Assembly: GCA_027486405.1 (NCBI GenBank)
Contig: JAIXPD010000057.1
Coordinates: 1-64,000, forward strand
Direction: 5' to 3'
Length of the DNA stretch: 64,000 nucleotides
Source: Azospirillum sp.
GTDB taxonomy: Bacteria > Pseudomonadota > Alphaproteobacteria > Azospirillales > Azospirillaceae
Of this stretch, positions 27,313-36,171 are shown in pieces. Both the position numbers and the translations under genes were made by a program. The notes below the pieces were generated by a model. The model ran no database searches, was not told the DNA's origin, and worked only from the letters and a program-made list of their open reading frames with translations. Positions within the stretch are counted from its first letter, which is position 1. Each line of letters starts with the position of its first letter.

Positions 27313-27341
27313 ACGGCACCGTACAATGAACGGCACCGTGA
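27308..27341. repeat. 17-bp tandem duplication across a stop codon
   Basis: AATGAACGGCACCGTAC (27308-27324) is repeated as AATGAACGGCACCGTGA (27325-27341). The first copy contains the cupredoxin stop codon. Confidence 0.75.
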
Positions 27342-27362
27342 AATGACTGGCGCGCGGCCCTG

Positions 27363-28853
27363 ATGCTCGATCACATCCCGATCCGCTACAAGCTGACGCT
27401 GGCCTTTGCCCTGATCCTGGCGATCACGGCGGTGGGTGGCTGGTTCAGCGTGCAGGCGGTGACGGAGGTCGGGCGGCTGGTGGTGGCGCTGTACGACAAG
27501 CCGTTGCAGGCCATCGATTTCAGCCGGTCGGCGCAACTGCATGTGCGGGCGATGGTGATGGCGCAGCGTGTGGCCTCGCTGGGCAACCCGCACATGGCCG
27601 AACAGGCGCGGGCCGAATACCGCGCGGCGCGGGACGAGTTTGACGACGATCTCGCGGTGGCCCATCGTCGCGCCTCCAGCCCGGCGCTGCGCCAACGGTT
27701 GGACGAGGTGAAGGCGCTGATCGGGCAATGGGACGCGCTGATTCCCCCCACCGTGTCCACCGATGTCGAGAACCCGGCGATCCATGACCTGAGCCGCCGC
27801 ATTCTGACCATCATCGATCTGGCGGTGGAAAACGCGAAATCCGATGGTTTCTACTTCGTTGAGGACGCCCGCGCCGAGGCGGCGGAGGCGCAGCGCACCA
27901 CCCTGCTGATCGTGACGGCGGTGCTGTTGACCGGGCTGTTGGTGGCCGGGCTGCTGACCCGGAACATCGTCCGTCCGCTCAACCGCGCGGTGCGCATGGC
28001 CGAAACCATCGCGGGCGGTCATTTGAGCGAGCCGGTGTCCAGCCAGCGGCGCGACGAAACCGGCAAGCTGCTGCGCGCCATGGAGGTGATGCGGGCGCAA
28101 CTGCTGTTGCGGGTGGAGGCCGATCGCCGTCTGGTCGCGCTGGAGCGGGAGCGGCGGGTCAATCTGGGCCGGTATCTGGATCCGGAAATCGGCGTGTGGC
28201 TGGCCGACAACAGCCCGGAAATGGTGCGGGCGGGTGCGCGGCACGATGTGGGGATCCTGTTCACCGACATCCGGGGCTTTACCCGCCGGTCGGAGGGGTT
28301 GGATCCGGCGGCGCTGGGCCGTTTTGTCGGGGAATTCCGCGCCTGCGTGGCCGCTGCGGCGGCGGCCCATGGCGGGGTGATCGACAAATTCATCGGCGAC
28401 GCCGCCATGGTCCTGTTCGGCGTTCCCCACCCGCGCGATGGGGCGGCGGCGGACGCGCTCGCCTGCGCGCAAGAGCTGCTGGCCCGTGTCGCCGCCTGGA
28501 ACGCCGAGCGGGCCGAACGGGGCGAGGACGCCGTGCGGATCGGTGTCGGCGTCCATTGGGGGCCGGTCTTCTGCGGCGCGGTCGGGGACGAGGTGCGTTT
28601 GGAATACACGGTGTTGGGCGACACGGTGAACGTCGCCGCCCGGCTTCAGGACGAAACGAAAAACGCCGGGGTCCCGCTCGTCGCTTCCCGCGCCGCGCTG
28701 GCCGCGTCGGGTGCCGTGGACGGTGATGGTCAGCCGACGCGACCGGGATGGATCACCCTGCCCGGCAAGGCGCTGCGCGGGCGCGATGGTGTCATGGAGC
28801 TGTATGGCTGGACGCAGGACGCCGCACCAGCCACCGGTTCAACAGCAGGCTGA
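27363..28853 (+). CDS. Membrane-bound class III adenylate cyclase with HAMP
   Basis: A 496-residue receptor cyclase. TM1 is at about 10-31, a periplasmic helical region at 32-178, TM2 at about 180-200, HAMP at about 200-255 and the cyclase domain at about 290-465. Metal ligands Asp302 (FTDIRGF) and Asp346 (KFIGDA), the purine-selecting pair Lys342/Thr416, and transition-state Asn423/Arg427 (VNVAARL) are all present. It should therefore make cAMP. The 3' end overlaps the convergent MFS gene by 62 bp. A cyclic-nucleotide-binding transporter at 62703 is a possible downstream user of cAMP. Confidence 0.92.
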   Translation: MLDHIPIRYKLTLAFALILAITAVGGWFSVQAVTEVGRLVVALYDKPLQAIDFSRSAQLHVRAMVMAQRVASLGNPHMAEQARAEYRAARDEFDDDLAVAHRRASSPALRQRLDEVKALIGQWDALIPPTVSTDVENPAIHDLSRRILTIIDLAVENAKSDGFYFVEDARAEAAEAQRTTLLIVTAVLLTGLLVAGLLTRNIVRPLNRAVRMAETIAGGHLSEPVSSQRRDETGKLLRAMEVMRAQLLLRVEADRRLVALERERRVNLGRYLDPEIGVWLADNSPEMVRAGARHDVGILFTDIRGFTRRSEGLDPAALGRFVGEFRACVAAAAAAHGGVIDKFIGDAAMVLFGVPHPRDGAAADALACAQELLARVAAWNAERAERGEDAVRIGVGVHWGPVFCGAVGDEVRLEYTVLGDTVNVAARLQDETKNAGVPLVASRAALAASGAVDGDGQPTRPGWITLPGKALRGRDGVMELYGWTQDAAPATGSTAG

Positions 28854-30021
28854 GCAGCGCCGCCGCGCAGATCACCGCACCCATCGGGGTGGCGGTCCCG
28901 TTGGCGAGCAGGCCGACGACCCAGCCCGACACGCCGCCGACGCAGAATTGCAGCATCCCCGCCAGGGCCGACGCCGTGCCCGCCATGTGCGGAAAGGACT
29001 GCATGGCGCAGGCCATGGCGTTGGCGTTGATGAAGGACATCATCGCCATGAACAGCAGGATCGCCGCCACCACCCCCCACAGCCCGCCAACCCCGCTGGA
29101 CGCCACCGCCAGCACCACCAGCCCGGCGGCGGCGGCCAGGGCGGTGCCGACCCGCAACATCCGCTCCGCGCCGTAACGCAGGACGATGCGGCTGTTGACG
29201 GTGCTCATCGCCATCATGCCGACGATGTTGATGCCGAAGAGAAAGCCGAAATGCTCCGGATTCACGCCGAACAGGTCGATGTAGACAAAGGGTGAGCCGG
29301 AGATGAAGGCGAACATGCCCGCGTAAACGCAGGCGCTGCCAAAGGCGAAGCCCAGATAGGCGCGGTTGGTCAACAATTGTTGGTAGGACAGCGCCAGCGT
29401 CATCGGCCGCAGGCTGCTGCGCCGGTCGCGCGCCAGCGTTTCCGGCAGGCTGCACAAGGCCAGCAGCGCCACGGCCCCGAAGATGGCCTGCCCCCAGAAA
29501 ATCCAACGCCAGTTGGCCCAGATCAGGATTTGCCCGCCGATCAGGGGGGCGATGATCGGGGCGGCCCCCATCACCAGCATCATCAGCGACAAGGTGCGCG
29601 CCGCCCGGTCGCGGTCGAACACGTCGCGGATCATGGCGCGGACCAGAACCGGCCCGGCGCAGGCCCCCACCCCCTGCACAAAGCGCCACGCCGCCAGATG
29701 CACGATGTCGTTCGACAGCGAACAGCCGACGCAGGCGATGCCGTAGAGCAGAATACCGATCGCGATGGGGCCACGCCGCCCGAACCGGTCGCCCAGCGCC
29801 CCCCAGATCAATTGCCCGATGCCAAAACCCAGGAAGAAGGCCGACAGCGTCCATTGCACCTGATCCTGCGGGGCGTGCAGGTCGGTTCCGATGGTCGGCA
29901 TCCCCGGCAGATACATGTCGGTCCCCATCGGCCCGAAGGAGGTGAGCACCCCCAGCGCGGCCATGAAGAACGGGTTGTTGGCGGGCGACAGGGCGCGAAC
30001 GGCGGCAAGACGCGCGAGCAT
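28792..30021 (-). CDS. MFS exporter, Bcr/CflA family
   Basis: A 409-residue, 12-helix drug:proton antiporter. It has the family start TDMYLPGMPTIG (about 34-45), the MFS motif GALGDRFGRRGP (about 74-85) and a following RFVQGVGACAGPV. Bcr/CflA proteins export sulfonamides, bicyclomycin, chloramphenicol or sulfur compounds; the cargo here is unknown. Its tail overlaps the adenylate cyclase gene on the other strand by 62 bp, which may couple their expression. Confidence 0.9.
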   Translation of the reverse strand: MLARLAAVRALSPANNPFFMAALGVLTSFGPMGTDMYLPGMPTIGTDLHAPQDQVQWTLSAFFLGFGIGQLIWGALGDRFGRRGPIAIGILLYGIACVGCSLSNDIVHLAAWRFVQGVGACAGPVLVRAMIRDVFDRDRAARTLSLMMLVMGAAPIIAPLIGGQILIWANWRWIFWGQAIFGAVALLALCSLPETLARDRRSSLRPMTLALSYQQLLTNRAYLGFAFGSACVYAGMFAFISGSPFVYIDLFGVNPEHFGFLFGINIVGMMAMSTVNSRIVLRYGAERMLRVGTALAAAAGLVVLAVASSGVGGLWGVVAAILLFMAMMSFINANAMACAMQSFPHMAGTASALAGMLQFCVGGVSGWVVGLLANGTATPMGAVICAAALLSLLLNRWLVRRPASSHTAP

Positions 30022-30282
30022 CGGCGTTCCAGGAGTCGGGGGGAAGGAAAAAGGTCAGACAACCGACAGCCACAGTGAGCGCGCGGGCCTGCGGCGAAAA
30101 CCCCCTGTCTTGGAATGGCTGCCTTGTCTTCAGGGCGATCCCAGCGTGGATGGGCGATGATCGAACGGCGCAGGCGGCATAATCGCCGACTGCTGCGCGC
30201 CACTTCCTTTCCGCTGGATGACGCGCCCACTCCGTGGCTAACTGTTGGTCTGCAGATCGCCCAAAACGGAAAGGCCGCGCCA

Positions 30283-31314
30283 ATGCCGCCGTTGTTCCGC
30301 CCGTTGTCCCGACCGCTCTCCCGCCGTTCGGTTCTTGCGCTGGGGGCGTCCGGCGTTGCCGCCCTGTCCAGCGCGGGAATGGGGCTTGGCCCGGCGCGGG
30401 CCGCCGCCTTTTCCCCCGGCGTGATCTATGCGGTTGGGCAGAAGTTCGACAAAAGCTTCAACGAGGGGGCCTACACCGGGGCGGAGCGTTTCAAGGCCGC
30501 CACCGGGATCGGCTATCTGGAATACGCCCCGCAGAACCCGACGCAATTCGATCTGGGCGTTGCCGGTCTGATCCGGCGTGGGGCGACGGACATCGTGACG
30601 GTCGGCTTTTACTACGCCACCCCGCTGGCCAAGCTCGCCCCGCAGCATCCCGGTGTGCGCTTCACCATCATCGACGCGGTGACGGACGGCGCGAACATCC
30701 GCTCCGTCACCTTTCGGGAGCAGGAGGGATCCTTTCTGGTTGGTGTGCTGGCGGCGCTGGCGTCGAAAAGCGGGACCATCGGCTTTGTCGGGGCGCTCGA
30801 CATTCCGTTGCTGCGCAAATTCATCGCCGGTTTCACCCAAGGGGCGCGTCACGCGCGCGGCGACATCACCGTGCTGGTCAATTTCGTCGGGACCACGCCG
30901 GACGCCTTCAACGACCCCACCACCGGGGCGGAGGTGGCGCGCAGCCAGTTCCAACGCGGGGCGGATGTCGTGTTCGCGGGCGCGGGCGTGTCCAATTTCG
31001 GGGTGTTCGCCGCCGCCAAGGATGGCGGACGTTTGGCCATCGGCGTCGACAGCAATCAGAATTACCTCTACCCCGGCACGATCCTGACCTCGATGCTCAA
31101 GCGGGTGGATCTGGCCGTGGACACCGCCTTGCAAGCCGGGCAACGCGGAACCTGGACCGCCGGTGTCCATGTGTTGGGCCTGGCAGAGGGGGCGTTGGAC
31201 TACGCCGTGGACGAAAACAACCGGTCGTTGCTGTCCCCGGAGATGGTCAACGCGGCGGAGGACGCCCGCCGCGCCATCATCGCCGGGCGCATCCCCGTCA
31301 CCGACGGAACCTGA
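30283..31314 (+). CDS. BMP/PnrA-type ABC binding protein (orphan)
   Basis: A 343-residue exported protein with a Tat-type signal (LSRRSVLALG) cut near ARAAAF. The mature part is a BMP-family receptor (DKSFNEGAYTGAERF, then FREQEGSFLVGVLAA and AGAGVSNFG), a class known for nucleosides and related ligands. ATG 30283 follows GGAAAGG; the longer upstream frame has no ribosome site. Matching permease and ATPase genes are absent. It is the second orphan binding protein in a 6-kb stretch. Confidence 0.88.
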   Translation: MPPLFRPLSRPLSRRSVLALGASGVAALSSAGMGLGPARAAAFSPGVIYAVGQKFDKSFNEGAYTGAERFKAATGIGYLEYAPQNPTQFDLGVAGLIRRGATDIVTVGFYYATPLAKLAPQHPGVRFTIIDAVTDGANIRSVTFREQEGSFLVGVLAALASKSGTIGFVGALDIPLLRKFIAGFTQGARHARGDITVLVNFVGTTPDAFNDPTTGAEVARSQFQRGADVVFAGAGVSNFGVFAAAKDGGRLAIGVDSNQNYLYPGTILTSMLKRVDLAVDTALQAGQRGTWTAGVHVLGLAEGALDYAVDENNRSLLSPEMVNAAEDARRAIIAGRIPVTDGT

Positions 31315-31338
31315 CCGTTTTTGTTCAGCGCCATCTGT

Positions 31339-31740
31339 TCAGCACAGTCCGTTGCAGGGGAACGGGTGGCTGGTTCGGGCGGGGGATTTGCGGCGGTCAT
31401 GCGGGTTGGCGTAGCGGGCGCAAACCCGGCGGTACAGGGCGCTCAGGTGGGCTGCACCGGCCATGTCCTCCCGGCGGCGGGCGATGCACAGCAGATCCCA
31501 CACCATTTGCCGCAGCGCGGCGTGGCCCCAGGGTTCGTGCAACAGCGCCTCGCCCCGGCGGATCGCGTCCTGGGCGGACAGACGTTCGTGCGCCGCGATC
31601 ACGGCGATTTCATCCGCCTCCAGACCATGGGGGGGCAGACCATGGGGGGGCAGACCATCGGCATCCAGGACGGGGCGGTCAAAGTCGCGGAGGTCCCATG
31701 TGGGCGGTTCGGGGGCAGAGGGCTGATCCAGGATTGGCAT
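31339..31740 (-). CDS. Hypothetical protein (133 aa)
   Basis: An unrecognised soluble protein. The N-terminal third is Pro-rich and contains LPPHG twice in tandem, from a perfect 15-bp DNA duplication. The rest is helical and charged (EALLHEPWGHAALRQMVWDL). I prefer ATG 31740; ATG 31770 would add ten residues. The frame has codon bias consistent with coding on this strand, and overlapping plus-strand frames look worse. No function can be offered. Confidence 0.5.
   Translation of the reverse strand: MPILDQPSAPEPPTWDLRDFDRPVLDADGLPPHGLPPHGLEADEIAVIAAHERLSAQDAIRRGEALLHEPWGHAALRQMVWDLLCIARRREDMAGAAHLSALYRRVCARYANPHDRRKSPARTSHPFPCNGLC
31621..31658. repeat. Perfect 15-bp tandem duplication
   Basis: CAGACCATGGGGGGG occurs at 31621-31635 and 31636-31650, followed by a partial third copy to 31658. 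In the minus-strand gene it encodes LPPHG repeats. Confidence 0.85.
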
Positions 31741-32110
31741 CGGCGTTTTCCATTCCCTTGATGTAGCCATCCCTTGATGGGGGCACTGTTGGTGAGAGGC
31801 GTGACGTTGCCGGTCAACGGCGTGGTCAACGCGCTCTGTTTGGCGTGTTCGGTTTGGCGAGTTTGCCGCGCGCTCTGTCCGCTGGTTGTTTATTCAAATC
31901 ACCCAGCAATCGGGAGTGTATCTCGTTTTGTGCTTTGCACACAGTCAACGGAATGTCGCACGACCTCTGGCTGAGGATCCGACGGCGGTCATAGGCCAGC
32001 CCGCCAGACCCTGCGCCGTTGCCCCATGGAATCCGGGGGCTTGCAACGGAAATCCCCACACCTCACATACTCAGGCACGCACGAACCAGACCGTGCCATG
32101 GAGAGGATCA
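31741..32110. other. Intergenic region before the DUF2076 gene
   Basis: About 370 bp without a supported gene. It has two CCCTTGAT copies 16 bp apart (31755 and 31771) and an A+T-richer stretch near 31880-31950 that could hold the promoter of the DUF2076 gene. Nothing else stands out. Confidence 0.5.
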
Positions 32111-32902
32111 ATGACGCCCGAGGAACGCACCCTTCTGTCCGATCTGTTCGCCCATCTGCGCGAGGCGGAAAGCCACCCGCGCGACGCCGAGGCCGACAGC
32201 TTCATCCGTCAGGCGGTGCAGAGCCAGCCCCTCGCTCCCTATTACATGGCCCAGACCATTTTGGTGCAGCAGCAGGCGCTGACCAACGCCCAGACCCGCA
32301 TCGAGGATCTGGAACGCCAGTTGAAGGAGGCGCAGAGCAAGGCAGCGGCTCCGGCCCCCGCCTCCGGCGGCAGCTTCCTGTCCAACGCCTTGGGCTTGGG
32401 CCGCAGCCCGTGGGGCGGCAGCCGTTCGGACGCCCCGGCTCCCATCGTGGCTCCGCCGCCGTCCGGTCCGGCGCGCAGCCCGTGGGGTGCCCCCGCCGCT
32501 GGGCCGGCCCCCAGCCCTTATGCTCAGCCCATCGGCTACGCGCCGCAACCGGGCTTCGCCCCGCAGCAACCCTACCCGTCGCGGGGTGGTGGATTCCTGG
32601 CCGGTGCGGCGCAGACCGCCGCCGGTGTCGCGGGCGGCATGCTGGCGGCGAGCGCCATTTCGTCGCTGTTCAGCCATGGTTCGGGCGCGGCGGGTGGCGT
32701 CGCTGCCGCCGCTGCGAGCACGCCGGTGGGGGACACCGTGGTGAACGAGACGGTCGTCAACAACTTCTACGGCGACAGCGCGGTTCCGCGTGAGGTGTCG
32801 CACCAGCAGCCCGCCCCCTATCAGGACGCCAGCTATCAGGGCGACGAGGGGGCCTATGTGGACGGCGGCGACGGTGGCGGTGCCGACGATTCCTGGATCT
32901 GA
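32111..32902 (+). CDS. DUF2076 domain-containing protein
   Basis: A 263-residue protein starting MTPEERTLLSDLFAHL, the DUF2076 signature. A helical, coiled-coil-like stretch covers about residues 50-82. A Pro/Ala/Gly-rich low-complexity middle (85-165) has PWG and PQPG repeats, followed by a Gly/Ala-rich hydrophobic segment (about 168-200) and an acidic Gly-rich tail. There is no signal peptide. Some DUF2076 proteins are described as periplasmic ligand-sensor-like, but function is unsettled. ATG 32111 follows GGAGAGG. It is monocistronic with a strong terminator. Confidence 0.88.
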   Translation: MTPEERTLLSDLFAHLREAESHPRDAEADSFIRQAVQSQPLAPYYMAQTILVQQQALTNAQTRIEDLERQLKEAQSKAAAPAPASGGSFLSNALGLGRSPWGGSRSDAPAPIVAPPPSGPARSPWGAPAAGPAPSPYAQPIGYAPQPGFAPQQPYPSRGGGFLAGAAQTAAGVAGGMLAASAISSLFSHGSGAAGGVAAAAASTPVGDTVVNETVVNNFYGDSAVPREVSHQQPAPYQDASYQGDEGAYVDGGDGGGADDSWI

Positions 32903-32962
32903 TGAGCGAGCGGCGGTGGTCCGCACCGGGCCATCGCCGCCAAAGCGCCCCATCTGAAAAGC

Positions 32963-32999
32963 GCCTCAGCCCCGGATCGTCCGGGGCTGAGGCTTTTTT
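32963..32999 (+). terminator. Strong rho-independent terminator
   Basis: A perfect 14-bp stem (32963-32976 with 32980-32993), a three-base loop and six T residues end the DUF2076 transcript. The opposite strand has only a short T-run, but the hairpin may also stop dadA transcription. Confidence 0.92.
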
Positions 33000-33030
33000 G
33001 TGGGGTGGCCGTGCTTGAGACGGCGGGCGA

Positions 33031-34338
33031 TCAGGCGGCCTGCCTGGTCGCCGGGCGCTGGGTGTAGGCGGCGGGCAGGGCCTCGCCGGTGTAGCGGTGG
33101 ACGGTCAACCCCTCCAGATCGATGTCGGTCGGCACGCCGCTGATGACGTCGGCCAGCAGGCGGCCCGAACCGGCGGCCATCGTCCACCCCAAGGTGCCAT
33201 GGCCGGTGTTCAGGAACAGGTTCTTGACCGGGGTCGGGCCGACGATGGGGGTCCCGTCCGGGGTGTTGGGGCGCAGGCCGGTCCAGAACTCCGCCTTCGA
33301 CAGATCGCCGCCGCGCGGGAACAGGTCGCGCACGACATGGTCGAGCGGACCACGACGGCCCTGGCGCAGGGTGAGGTCGAAGCCGGTCAGTTCCGCCGTG
33401 CCGCCGACGCGGATGCGGTTGCCCAGGCGGGTGACGGCGATCTTGTGGGTTTCGTCCATCACGGTGGATTCCGGCGCGCCCGCCGGATCGGTGATCGGCA
33501 GCGTCAGCGAATAGCCCTTGACCGGGTAGACCGGCAGCTTCAGGCCAAAGCCCTTGACCAGTTTGGGCGAATAGCTGCCCATGGCGACGACGTAGGCGTC
33601 GGCGGTCAGCGTGCCCTGATCGGTGACGACGCCCGTCACCTTGGTCCCGTCGCTCTCCAACCCGCGAATGGTCACGCCGTAGCGGAACGACACCCCGCGC
33701 TTGGTGGCGAAGTCCGCCAGACGGTTGGTGAACATGAAGCAGTCGCCGGTTTCGTCGCCGGGCAGCAGCAGGCCGCCGACCAGCTTGTCCTTGACCAGTT
33801 CCAGCGCCGGTTCGACCGAGGACAGGCCGTTGCGGTCGTGCAGGCTGAAGGGCACGCCGAATTTCTCCAGCACCGCCATGTCGTACCCGGCGGAGTCGAG
33901 CTGCTTTTGCGTGCGGAACACCTGGAAGGTCCCCTTGGCACGCTCGTCATAGGTGATGCCGGTTTCCGCGCGCAGCGCCTTCAGGCAGTCGCGGCTGTAT
34001 TCGGCGATGCGGACCATGCGGGTCTTGTTGAGCTGATAGCTGGTCTCGTTGGCGTTCATCAGCAGCTTCAGGCACCAGGACCACAGGGCCGGATCCAGCT
34101 TCGGCCGGATCACCAGCGGCGAATGCTTCATCGTCAGCCACTTCACCGCCTTCAGCATCAGGCCGGGGGCCGCCCACGGGGCCGAATAGCCCGGCGACAC
34201 CTCGCCCGCGTTGGCGAAGCTGGTTTCCAGCGCCGGACCGTTCTGGCGGTCGATCACCGTCACCTCGTGACCGGCGCGGGCCAGATAATAGGCCGTGCTG
34301 ACACCGATGACGCCGCTGCCAAGAACGATCACGCGCAT
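33031..34338 (-). CDS. dadA: D-amino acid dehydrogenase
   Basis: A 435-residue FAD enzyme, close to the usual length. The N-terminal dinucleotide motif is [19 protein letters not shown], followed by the DadA-type [20 protein letters not shown] stretch and a C-terminal [14 protein letters not shown]. It oxidatively deaminates D-amino acids such as D-alanine to keto acids, passing electrons to the respiratory chain at the inner membrane. It diverges from a TyrR-like sigma-54 activator. A -24/-12 promoter lies about 50 bp upstream and TyrR-box-like sites lie further out. No alanine racemase gene follows. Confidence 0.93.
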   Translation of the reverse strand: MRVIVLGSGVIGVSTAYYLARAGHEVTVIDRQNGPALETSFANAGEVSPGYSAPWAAPGLMLKAVKWLTMKHSPLVIRPKLDPALWSWCLKLLMNANETSYQLNKTRMVRIAEYSRDCLKALRAETGITYDERAKGTFQVFRTQKQLDSAGYDMAVLEKFGVPFSLHDRNGLSSVEPALELVKDKLVGGLLLPGDETGDCFMFTNRLADFATKRGVSFRYGVTIRGLESDGTKVTGVVTDQGTLTADAYVVAMGSYSPKLVKGFGLKLPVYPVKGYSLTLPITDPAGAPESTVMDETHKIAVTRLGNRIRVGGTAELTGFDLTLRQGRRGPLDHVVRDLFPRGGDLSKAEFWTGLRPNTPDGTPIVGPTPVKNLFLNTGHGTLGWTMAAGSGRLLADVISGVPTDIDLEGLTVHRYTGEALPAAYTQRPATRQAA

Positions 34339-34385
34339 AGGACTGGCCTCCGAAGCTGGAAAATTCACTCTGCACACAGGTCATA

Positions 34386-34400
34386 GCAAACGGGATGCCA
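34386..34400 (-). promoter_or_regulatory. Sigma-54 (-24/-12) promoter of dadA
   Basis: The minus strand reads TGGCATCCCGTTTGC: GG and GC with the exact 10-base spacing of the TGGCAC-N5-TTGC consensus. A start near 34374 would give a leader of about 36 nt to ATG 34338. The adjacent activator has the sigma-54 contact loop. Confidence 0.7.
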
Positions 34401-34454
34401 AGCGGCGGAGATGGCGGTTTGGTTGGAGTCTGGCGGAATGGGGGCGGCATTGGC

Positions 34455-34472
34455 TGTATCGAAACGTTTACG
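34455..34472. promoter_or_regulatory. TyrR-box-like site, proximal
   Basis: TGTATCGAAACGTTTACG follows TGTAAA-N6-TTTACA, with the essential G2 and C17 kept. It is 55 bp upstream of the dadA -24 element, a usual enhancer position. Confidence 0.5.
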
Positions 34473-34524
34473 GTTGGTGGCTCAGTCCGTCCTCTTTCCA
34501 TTGAAATCAGCGGCTTGATGAAGG

Positions 34525-34561
34525 TGTAAACATTTTGATACACTGTACACATCTGGTTACA
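34525..34561. promoter_or_regulatory. Two adjacent TyrR-box-like sites
   Basis: TGTAAACATTTTGATACA (34525-34542) and TGTACACATCTGGTTACA (34544-34561) both fit TGTAAA-N6-TTTACA with G2 and C17 intact. They sit 35-71 bp before the activator gene and 125-160 bp from the dadA promoter, so they could serve autoregulation as well as dadA activation. Confidence 0.6.
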
Positions 34562-34595
34562 GAATGAGCCGCCTTTCCCCCACGCGGAGCCGACC

Positions 34596-36167
34596 ATGCG
34601 CATCGAGGTTCTGTTCACCGACCGGGTTGGCATCGCCCATGAGATTTTGGCGGTGTTGGCGGTGCGCCGCCTGAACGTTGTGGGGGTGGAGGTCGATCCC
34701 CCGCACATCCACATCGACGCGCCCGGGCTGGATCCCGCCACCCTGCCCGCGCTGGATTCCGCCCTGCGCACGGTGGCCGGGGTGCAGCGGGTCAGCGCCA
34801 TCGACATGATGCCCGGCACCCGGCGACGGCTGCACCTGGACGCGCTGCTGGCCGCCCTGCCCGATCCTGTGCTGGCGGTGGATCGCGGCGGCCGTGTGGT
34901 GGTGGCCAACGCCGCCGCCGCGCGGGTGGCCGGAACCAGCGAAAGCGCGCTGACCGGGGCCGATCTGGGCGCGCTGTTCGGCGACTCCGGCCTGACCGCC
35001 GAGACGCTGAACGCCGATCCCGCCGGGGGCGGCTTCCGCAGCACCAGCCGCGAGGCGACCCTGAACGGCCAGCCCTTTTTGCTCGACGTCACCCCGATCA
35101 TCGACAGCGCTGGCGCGGGCGGGCCGGAGGGGGCGGTCATCACCCTGTTCGCTCCCGCCCGCCTGGGCGAGCGGCTCGACGCCTTGCAGAATTTCGATGA
35201 GGGCGGCTTTGACAAGATTCTGGGTGATTCCCCGCCGATGCGCGGGCTGAAGGCGCGCGCCGCGCGGGTGGCGGCGGTGGAGGCCCCCTTGCTGATTTTG
35301 GGCGAAACCGGAACCGGCAAGGAGCTGATCGCCCACGCCTGCCACCGGGCCAGCCCGCGCGCGGGCAAGCCCTTCCTGGCTCTGAATTGCGCGGCGGTGC
35401 CGGAAAATCTGGCGGAAAGCGAGCTGTTCGGCTACGCCCCCGGCTCCTTCACCGGGGCGCAGCGCGGCGGCAAGCCGGGTTTGCTGGAACTGGCCCATGG
35501 CGGGACCGTGTTTCTGGACGAGATCGGCGAGATGTCGGCCTATCTTCAGGCCAAATTGCTGCGGTTCCTCAACGACGGAAGTTTCCGAAGGGTTGGTGGG
35601 GAACGGGAACAAAAGGTCGATGTCCGCGTCATCAGCGCCACCCACCGCCCGATGGACGCGATGGTGGCCGACCAGCGCTTTCGCGAGGATTTGTTTTACC
35701 GGTTGAACGTGCTGACGGTGCAGGTTCCGCCGCTGCGCGAGCGGGGCGATGACATCCTGTTGCTGGCCCGCCATTTCATCGCGCGCGCCTGCGCCCAAAC
35801 CCGCCGACCGCCCTGCCGCCTGACCGGCACGGCGGCGGCGACGCTGTTGGCCAACCGCTGGCCCGGCAACGTCCGGCAACTGGAAAACGTCATCTTCCGC
35901 GCGGTGACGATGAGCGACAGCGCCCTGATCGACGCCGCCGACCTCGACCTTGCCGGTGCCCGCATCACCGCCGCGCTCGACCCCTCCCCGCTGTCGCTCG
36001 ACCCGGAGGGCGAGGGGTGGGAGGAGGCGGTGGAGGGGTTCGAGCGCACGTTGCTGCGCACGCTCTACCCCCGCTTTCCGTCCAGCCGCAAGCTGGCGGC
36101 CCGGCTGCGCACCTCGCACACCATGATCGCCAACAAGCTGCGCAAATACGGCATTCCCGACCGTTGA
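34596..36167 (+). CDS. tyrR: TyrR/PhhR-like sigma-54-dependent regulator
   Basis: A 523-residue protein co-linear with E. coli TyrR. An ACT-like N-terminus (1-70) starts MRIEVLFTDRVGIAHEIL, and a PAS domain spans about 80-190. The AAA+ domain spans about 208-430, with Walker A GETGTGKE (236-243) and Walker B VFLDEIG (305-311). A TyrR-type helix-turn-helix (SRKLAARLRTSHTMIANKL) ends the protein. E. coli TyrR lacks the sigma-54 loop; this one has GSFTGA at 283-288, so activation of sigma-54 promoters is expected. It probably senses aromatic or other amino acids and controls dadA. Confidence 0.9.
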   Translation: MRIEVLFTDRVGIAHEILAVLAVRRLNVVGVEVDPPHIHIDAPGLDPATLPALDSALRTVAGVQRVSAIDMMPGTRRRLHLDALLAALPDPVLAVDRGGRVVVANAAAARVAGTSESALTGADLGALFGDSGLTAETLNADPAGGGFRSTSREATLNGQPFLLDVTPIIDSAGAGGPEGAVITLFAPARLGERLDALQNFDEGGFDKILGDSPPMRGLKARAARVAAVEAPLLILGETGTGKELIAHACHRASPRAGKPFLALNCAAVPENLAESELFGYAPGSFTGAQRGGKPGLLELAHGGTVFLDEIGEMSAYLQAKLLRFLNDGSFRRVGGEREQKVDVRVISATHRPMDAMVADQRFREDLFYRLNVLTVQVPPLRERGDDILLLARHFIARACAQTRRPPCRLTGTAAATLLANRWPGNVRQLENVIFRAVTMSDSALIDAADLDLAGARITAALDPSPLSLDPEGEGWEEAVEGFERTLLRTLYPRFPSSRKLAARLRTSHTMIANKLRKYGIPDR

Positions 36168-36171
36168 GCGG

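Noticed and set aside
31321..31761. Plus-strand gene over the 31339-31740 region
   Set aside because: No ribosome site and weaker protein-like composition than the minus frame, although neither is certain.
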